This document shows positions 59,813-64,000 of a DNA stretch of 64,000 nucleotides, one piece after another. The stretch comes from Variovorax beijingensis (lineage in GTDB: Bacteria > Pseudomonadota > Gammaproteobacteria > Burkholderiales > Burkholderiaceae_C), in contig NZ_RXFQ01000008.1 in assembly GCF_003951285.1 (NCBI RefSeq), forward strand, positions 248,001-312,000. The letters are read 5' to 3'. The translations under genes were made by a program, and so were the position numbers. Positions within the stretch are counted from its first letter, which is position 1. Each line of letters starts with the position of its first letter. Under the pieces are notes generated by a model that did not search any database, was not told the origin of the DNA, and worked only from the letters and a program-made list of their open reading frames with translations.

Positions 59813-59887
59813 CACACTTTACGTTGCACTTAAAGCCTCCGCAATGATTTGAGTACAAAAGTAATATAAACAGGCTACTGTCACAGC

Positions 59888-60835
59888 ATGGACGTCAATT
59901 CCACAGTTGTTTTCGCAGACCTGACCGGAAGCTCCAGGGTTTTCGAAGCCATGGGAAACGCGCGCGCCACCGACACGGTGACGAGGCTGACCCAATGGAT
60001 CGGCAGCGTCTGCCAGGCACACGGCGGCAGGGTGGTGAAGTCGCTCGGCGATGGCGTGTTTGCCATTTTTTCGAACGCGAGCTCGGCGATGCAGGCAGTG
60101 ATCGAGCTGCAGCGCTATCACCAGAAGCGCCTCATGACCTGGCCCGTGCCGCTGCGCATGGCGCTGCAGATCGGGGTTGCAAGCGGCGAGGTGGTCGAGG
60201 TCGAGGGCGACTGCTTCGGCGATGCGGTCAACCTGGCATCGCGCCTGAGCGACCTGGCGGGACCGGGGCAGATCTGGGCCACCGATGCGGCCATTGCGCA
60301 GTTGGGCGAAACCGGCGTTCGGCATCGCGACCTGGGTCTCATCACCATTCGCGGGCGCAGCGAGATGTCGGCCGTCCACCGCATCGACTGGCAGGAGGAA
60401 ATGACCTCGTTCCTCACGCTGCCGGCCGCGCTGACGCCGCTGCGGCTGCCCGATTCATCGCTGGGGCAGATCGAGCTGGCGTGGCTCGATGTGCGGTCCA
60501 CCTTCCGCACCGAAGAACTGCCGATCCACCTCGGGCGCGTGAGCGATGCGCAGTTCGTGGTCAACGATCCGCGCGTTTCCAGGCTGCATGCGCGCATCGA
60601 GCTGCGGCATGGCAGCTGCGTGCTGACCGACCTGAGCACCTACGGCACCTGGGTCCGGTTTCACGGCAACGGCGGGCCGAGCCAGGAAGTGGCGCTCAGG
60701 CGAGAGGAATGCGTGCTGCACGGAAGCGGCGAGATCGGCCTGGGCGCGCCATTGAGCGATTTCACCGCGCCGACGATTGCCTTCAATACGGCCGGCACCG
60801 AAGTGCAGCTTTCGCGCCGCGAGATCGCAAGCTGA
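59888..60835 (+). CDS. Class III nucleotide cyclase with C-terminal FHA domain
   Basis: A 315-residue soluble protein. Residues about 5-170 are a class III cyclase domain: metal Asp11 in VVFADLTGSS, VVKSLGDGVFAIF (second metal Asp and a Lys that usually selects ATP), and FGDAVNLASRLSDLAGPGQI (Asn and Arg for the transition state). Residues about 205-300 form an FHA domain: IHLGRVSDAQFVVNDPRVSR, LHARIEL, LTDLSTYGTWV. All core catalytic residues are seen, so cAMP synthesis is likely. The FHA domain should bind phospho-Thr partners, coupling cyclase location or activity to a Ser/Thr kinase not present in the window. Confidence 0.9.
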   Translation: MDVNSTVVFADLTGSSRVFEAMGNARATDTVTRLTQWIGSVCQAHGGRVVKSLGDGVFAIFSNASSAMQAVIELQRYHQKRLMTWPVPLRMALQIGVASGEVVEVEGDCFGDAVNLASRLSDLAGPGQIWATDAAIAQLGETGVRHRDLGLITIRGRSEMSAVHRIDWQEEMTSFLTLPAALTPLRLPDSSLGQIELAWLDVRSTFRTEELPIHLGRVSDAQFVVNDPRVSRLHARIELRHGSCVLTDLSTYGTWVRFHGNGGPSQEVALRREECVLHGSGEIGLGAPLSDFTAPTIAFNTAGTEVQLSRREIAS

Positions 60836-60960
60836 GCGGCACGGGCTGCGCAGTGACGTTTGGCAACGATCCGGCGAGGCGGCAGGTGCACTCGCAGAGT
60901 ACCTCGGGCGTTGCAACCACCACGGGTGCTGGCCGTCAGCACCCCCTCAAGGGAGCTGCA

Positions 60961-61320
60961 GTGAAATTCAAAAACAAACGTTCTTCCGTCTTCAAATGGG
61001 TGGCCCTTGGCGCGATTGCGGCCAGTGCGCTGCTCGCCGCGGGCGCGGCCAGCGCGCGCGGCAGCTGGTCGGTGCAGATCGGGGCGGGTGGCTACCCGGC
61101 GCCGTACTACGCGCCGCCGCCGCCCGCCTACTATCCGGCGCCGATCTACTACGCGCCGGCCCCGCCGGTCTACTACCGTCCGCCGCCGCCCGTGTACTAC
61201 CGGCCGGCGCCCGTCTATGCGCCGCCGCCCGGGCGAATCTATTACGGGCCGGGCTACCCCTACCGTCCGCCGAACGGCGACGAATGGGACAACGACCGGG
61301 AATACGAAGACCGGGACTGA
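60961..61320 (+). CDS. Small secreted Pro/Tyr-rich protein
   Basis: A 119-residue protein with GTG start 60961, preceded by AAGGGAG. Signal peptide (WVALGAIAASALLAAGAASA|RG). The mature part is built of short repeats of the form PPPVYYRP and PAPIYYAP, ending in an acidic tail (DEWDNDREYEDRD). Such low-complexity proteins occur in envelopes of Burkholderiales; no function is recognised. It is convergent with the response regulator gene at 61337. Confidence 0.75.
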   Translation: MKFKNKRSSVFKWVALGAIAASALLAAGAASARGSWSVQIGAGGYPAPYYAPPPPAYYPAPIYYAPAPPVYYRPPPPVYYRPAPVYAPPPGRIYYGPGYPYRPPNGDEWDNDREYEDRD

Positions 61321-61330
61321 CGGCCATGTG

Positions 61331-61345
61331 CCGCGCTCAGCGCGG
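61331..61345. terminator. Weak GC hairpin between convergent genes
   Basis: CCGCGC-TCA-GCGCGG can fold into a 6-bp all-GC stem. The three loop bases are the stop codon of the minus-strand regulator. No T-tract follows on either strand, so factor-independent termination is doubtful. Confidence 0.3.
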
Positions 61346-61696
61346 CGCGGACAGGATGGCGGAGAGTTCGCCCATGTCGATGGGCTTCTGAAGGTGGTGG
61401 TCGAACAGGTTTCGTGCTGCGGCGCCGGCAGCCTCTTCCTCCGAAAAACCCGAAATGGCGACGAGCAGCCGAGGGCCACGGTCCGCGGCGGCCGAACGCA
61501 GCCGCCGTGCCACCTCGGTGCCGGGAAAGTCGGGCAGCGTGAGGTCGATGAGCGCCGCATCGAAGCGCTCCTCCGCCGCCGCATCCATGGCCTGCTGCGC
61601 CGTGTAGGTGCAGCGGGCGGTATGGTCCTGCAGCGTCAGGAGTTCCTGCAGCAGGTCTGCCGCGGCTTCGTTGTCATCGACGATCAGCACGTTCAC
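61337..61696 (-). CDS. Stand-alone receiver-domain response regulator
   Basis: A 119-residue single REC domain if GTG 61696 is used (NVLIVDDNEAAADLLQELLT). TTG 61717 would add seven residues and has a better-placed GGCGGA. The phospho-acceptor lies in FDAALIDLTLPDFPGTEVA and the conserved Lys in HHLQKPIDMGEL. There is no output domain, so it probably acts in phosphotransfer or protein binding, like the REC proteins commonly paired with hybrid kinases. It is the last gene of the CheR-CheB-kinase run. Confidence 0.8.
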   Translation of the reverse strand: MNVLIVDDNEAAADLLQELLTLQDHTARCTYTAQQAMDAAAEERFDAALIDLTLPDFPGTEVARRLRSAAADRGPRLLVAISGFSEEEAAGAAARNLFDHHLQKPIDMGELSAILSAPR

Positions 61697-61770
61697 TGGG
61701 AGGAGGCTTTCAAGCAAGTTGTATCCGCCCAGTATCCCGGCCAATCGCTTCCCGCGCAGTAGGAGGGCGC

Positions 61771-62991
61771 CTACGCCCGCACTTGCGTCGCAGTCTTCGC
61801 GGCGGCCTCCATCGGCAGTTCGACGTGGAACAGCGAGCCTTCGCCGGGCCGGCTCTCCACCTCGATGCGCCCGCCGTGCAGGCCCACGATCTTGCGCGTG
61901 ATGTAGAGCCCGAGGCCCAGCCCGGGCGCGTGCTTGCGGCTGTGGTCGGTGCGTTCGAACTGCTCGAAGATGCGCTCCTGGTCTTCGGGCGCAATGCCGA
62001 TGCCCTGGTCTCGCACGGTGATGTGCGCGGTGCCGACCCGCTCGTACAGCATCATCTCCACGGGCTTGCCGCCGCCGTAGCGCAGCGCGTTGGTCAGCAG
62101 GTTGGTCAGCACCTGCTCGATGCGGAACTCGTCCCACACGCCGTGCAGCTCGCGCGGAGCTTCCAGTGCGATGGGCGAGCCTGCGGCCTCGGCCTGCTGC
62201 CTGAGGCCTTCCACCACGGCCCGCGCAAGCGCGGCAAGATCGACCGGCTTGGGCTGGATCGACAGCGCATCCCTTCGCAGGCGCGTGACGTCGAGCATGT
62301 CGTCGATCAGCCGCACCATGTTGCGGATCTGCCGCTGGTCGCGCTCGATCATGGCGGGCAGGCGATCCGCGGCAAATGACTCCAGCTTCCCCCTGGACAC
62401 CTGGACCTGGCGCAATTGCGCTTCGAGGTACAGGGTGTTGAGCGGCGTGCGCAGCTCGTGCGAGACCATCGACATGAAGTCATCGCGCATGCGCACCGCG
62501 CGTTCGAGTTCGTGCTGCGTGTGGCGCAGCTGCTGCACCAGTTCTTCCTGCTTCTGGTTGGCCACCGCGAGCGCGTCCCTTTCGTGCCGCAACGCCTTTC
62601 GGTGGCAATGCAGGTCGACGAACACGTTGACCTTGCCGGTAACGGCGTGCGGATCGAGCGGCTTGTACAGGAAGTCGACCGCGCCGCTTTCGTAGCCCTG
62701 GAAGGCGTAGTTCGAATCGCGGCCCGCCGCCGTCACGAAGATGATCGGGATGTGCCGCGTGCGCTCGGTGCCGCGCATCAGCTCGGCCAGCTCGAAGCCG
62801 TTCATGCCGGGCATCTGCACATCGAGAATGGCCAGCGCGAACTCGTGGTCCAGCAGCAGCGCAAGCGCCTCCTCGGCCGAGGCCGCACGGTACACCGCAC
62901 GCCCCGGGCCGCGAATCAGGGCCTCGAGCGCAAGAAGGTTCTCGGGCAGGTCATCGACGATCAGCAGCTTGCTTTCGACGTCAATGGGCAT
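61771..62991 (-). CDS. Response-regulator/histidine-kinase hybrid protein
   Basis: A 406-residue cytoplasmic protein. The N-terminal REC domain (about residues 8-125) has LIVDDLPENLLALEALIRG, phospho-Asp in AILDVQMPGMNGFEL and Lys in DFLYKPLDPHAV. A coiled linker follows. The kinase core then has H-box FMSMVSHELRTPLNTLYLEA, N-box LTNLLTNALRYGGG, G1 VRDQGIGIAPEDQERIFEQF and G2 APGLGLGLYITRKIVGLHGG. The order REC then kinase means input likely comes by phosphorylation of its own REC. It overlaps the cheB-like gene by 11 bp. Confidence 0.92.
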   Translation of the reverse strand: MPIDVESKLLIVDDLPENLLALEALIRGPGRAVYRAASAEEALALLLDHEFALAILDVQMPGMNGFELAELMRGTERTRHIPIIFVTAAGRDSNYAFQGYESGAVDFLYKPLDPHAVTGKVNVFVDLHCHRKALRHERDALAVANQKQEELVQQLRHTQHELERAVRMRDDFMSMVSHELRTPLNTLYLEAQLRQVQVSRGKLESFAADRLPAMIERDQRQIRNMVRLIDDMLDVTRLRRDALSIQPKPVDLAALARAVVEGLRQQAEAAGSPIALEAPRELHGVWDEFRIEQVLTNLLTNALRYGGGKPVEMMLYERVGTAHITVRDQGIGIAPEDQERIFEQFERTDHSRKHAPGLGLGLYITRKIVGLHGGRIEVESRPGEGSLFHVELPMEAAAKTATQVRA

Positions 62992-63586
62992 GGGCGGACT
63001 CCAGTTGCAGCAGCAATGTGCGAAGCTCGCGCAAGGCAAGCACGTGGTCGGGGCAATGGCGGGCAATGGCTGCCCGGGGCATGGTGGGAATCTGGGCTTC
63101 CTCCGGGTCCTGGACGGCGGTGATGCCGCCGGCCATGTGAATGCGCAAGAGGCCTTCAGCGCCGTCGTCGTTCGCGCCCGTGAGCAGGAACCCGGCGAGC
63201 GCGGGGCCGTAGGCATCGGCGGCCGAGGCCATCAGCACGTCGATCGACGGCCGCGAAAAGTGCACGGGCGGCTCGCAGCTGAGCGAAAAGCATCGATCGC
63301 GCTCGATCGACAGGTGATAGCCGGGCGGCGCGAAATACAGGCTGTCGGGCGCGACCGGCATCTTGTCGGCGGCCTCGTGCACCGGCATGTGCAGCCGCTC
63401 GGCAAAAATCTCGGCCAGGTGGCTCTGGTGGCCTTCGGGCAGGTGCAGGACGACCACCACCGGAAGCCGCCACGGCGGCGGAATGCCGTGCAGCAGCGCC
63501 AGCAGCGCCTCGATGCCGCCCGCGGACGCACCGACCACCACGGCTTCGACGCGCCGCGCAGGGGATGGGAGAGCATTCGGCTTCAT
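62981..63586 (-). CDS. CheB-type methylesterase without receiver domain
   Basis: A 201-residue catalytic-only CheB. The nucleophile Ser is in VVGASAGGIEAL, His in VVVLHLPEGHQSHLAEIF, and Asp in LLTGANDDGAEGLLRIHMAG, where TGMGxDG is usual. It demethylates or deamidates chemoreceptor glutamates. Lacking a REC domain, its control would come from the adjacent hybrid kinase or the stand-alone regulator. No chemoreceptor is nearby, so this is probably a non-chemotaxis signalling module. The start overlaps the CheR stop (ATGA). Confidence 0.88.
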   Translation of the reverse strand: MKPNALPSPARRVEAVVVGASAGGIEALLALLHGIPPPWRLPVVVVLHLPEGHQSHLAEIFAERLHMPVHEAADKMPVAPDSLYFAPPGYHLSIERDRCFSLSCEPPVHFSRPSIDVLMASAADAYGPALAGFLLTGANDDGAEGLLRIHMAGGITAVQDPEEAQIPTMPRAAIARHCPDHVLALRELRTLLLQLESAHAH

Positions 63587-64000
63587 GTGGCCTTGCGGTA
63601 GATGCGCTCCGGCTGCGAATGGGCGTCGAAGCGCTCGGCGTAGCTCGAGAAGTCGATGCTTTCCTTCGCGCCCAGGCCCAGGAAGCCGCGGTGGCAGAGC
63701 GACTCGTGGAAGAGGCCGAGCGCGCGGTCCTGCAGCTCGCGGTTGAAATAGATGAGCACGTTGCGGCACGACACGAGCTGCGTCTCGGCAAAGACGCTGT
63801 CGGTCGCCAGGCTGTGGTCGGCAAAGATGACGTCGGCGCACAGCGCCGGGTCGAAGCGCGCGGCGTCGTAGGCCGCGGTGTAGTAGTCGGAGAAGGAGCT
63901 GCGTCCGCCGGCGCGCTGGTAGTTGGCCGTGTAGCCGCGGACCGATTCGATCGGGAAGATGCCCTGGCGCGCCTTCTCGAGCGAGGCGGGGTTGATGTCT
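63583..64000 (-). CDS. CheR-type methyltransferase, N-terminus outside window
   Basis: The last 138 residues of a CheR-family protein. Visible are DINPASLEKARQGIFPIESV, then a region ending CRNVLIYFNRELQDRALGLF, and HRGFLGLGAKESIDFSSYAE. The NVLIYF element is the CheR hallmark near the S-adenosylmethionine pocket. It methylates receptor Glu residues. The CheB-like start overlaps its stop, and it is the first visible gene of the minus-strand operon. The upstream part lies beyond base 64000. Confidence 0.88.
   Translation of the reverse strand, partial: DINPASLEKARQGIFPIESVRGYTANYQRAGGRSSFSDYYTAAYDAARFDPALCADVIFADHSLATDSVFAETQLVSCRNVLIYFNRELQDRALGLFHESLCHRGFLGLGAKESIDFSSYAERFDAHSQPERIYRKAT

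Noticed and set aside
61337..62137. A single long minus-strand protein running into the receiver domain
   Set aside because: The upstream part is the out-of-frame shadow of the histidine kinase gene. The real receiver domain starts near 61696-61717.

Overview
The window is very GC-rich, densely packed proteobacterial chromosome. Many operons have ATGA/GTGA stop-start overlaps. Gene content (giant DUF3739 filamentous-haemagglutinin-like proteins, a Zn ABC/COG0523/TonB-receptor operon, a TadA-hydrolase fusion, and a CheR/CheB/hybrid-kinase set) suggests a betaproteobacterium of the Comamonadaceae, probably Variovorax or a close relative. That assignment is inference from gene content; there is no rRNA here.

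Bases 1-37200 form one coherent secretion and signalling locus. It holds the last 2534 residues of one giant TpsA exoprotein, an orphan FecI-like sigma factor, and a Phd/YefM-like protein fused to an IS5-type transposase N-domain. Next come a partial type II secretion set (gspC divergent from gspH-I-J) and a second signalling cassette: an STN-domain periplasmic protein, a FecI-like sigma and a FecR-like anti-sigma. These are followed by a complete 4576-residue TpsA paralogue. Downstream lies a long operon: TpsB, a DUF2341-LamG-ExbB fusion, ExbD, TonB, a porin, a coiled-coil periplasmic protein, a PpiC-type prolyl isomerase, a YbjN-like protein and a small protein. From memory, this combination matches the Pseudomonas aeruginosa vre-hxc-pdtA-phdA-pdtB-exbB2D2-ppiC region, which is phosphate- and VreI-controlled. 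Here it is rearranged, has two TpsA genes and two sigma factors, and lacks most T2SS genes. A near-identical 27-bp motif upstream of both tpsA and tpsB, at matched distance from a GTC-type -10, suggests that one sigma factor drives both.

Bases 37200-42310 are an accessory stretch with mixed composition: an arginase-superfamily protein with altered metal ligands, a cysteine-dioxygenase-like cupin, a frameshifted NTF2/SnoaL-like gene, an HxlR regulator, a TSUP permease, a LysR regulator and a small cupin.

Bases 42390-49873 are a metal-uptake operon, probably for zinc. It starts at a perfect 20-bp palindrome overlapping a promoter and encodes a small membrane protein, an ABC ATPase, a permease, a binding protein, a COG0523 GTPase, a TonB-dependent receptor and a PepSY membrane protein.

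Bases 49806-59711 are mostly housekeeping or conserved genes: an exported intradiol dioxygenase, ThpR, RidA, DUF72, a kinase/FixJ-type regulator pair next to a HbpS/GlcG-like protein and an ankyrin protein, a PaiB-like flavoprotein, a TadA-alpha/beta-hydrolase fusion and an LD-carboxypeptidase. Bases 59786-64000 hold a class III cyclase-FHA protein behind tandem inverted repeats, a Pro/Tyr-rich secreted protein, and a minus-strand operon CheR-CheB-REC/histidine kinase-REC cut by the window end. No tRNA, rRNA, CRISPR array or intact insertion sequence was seen.
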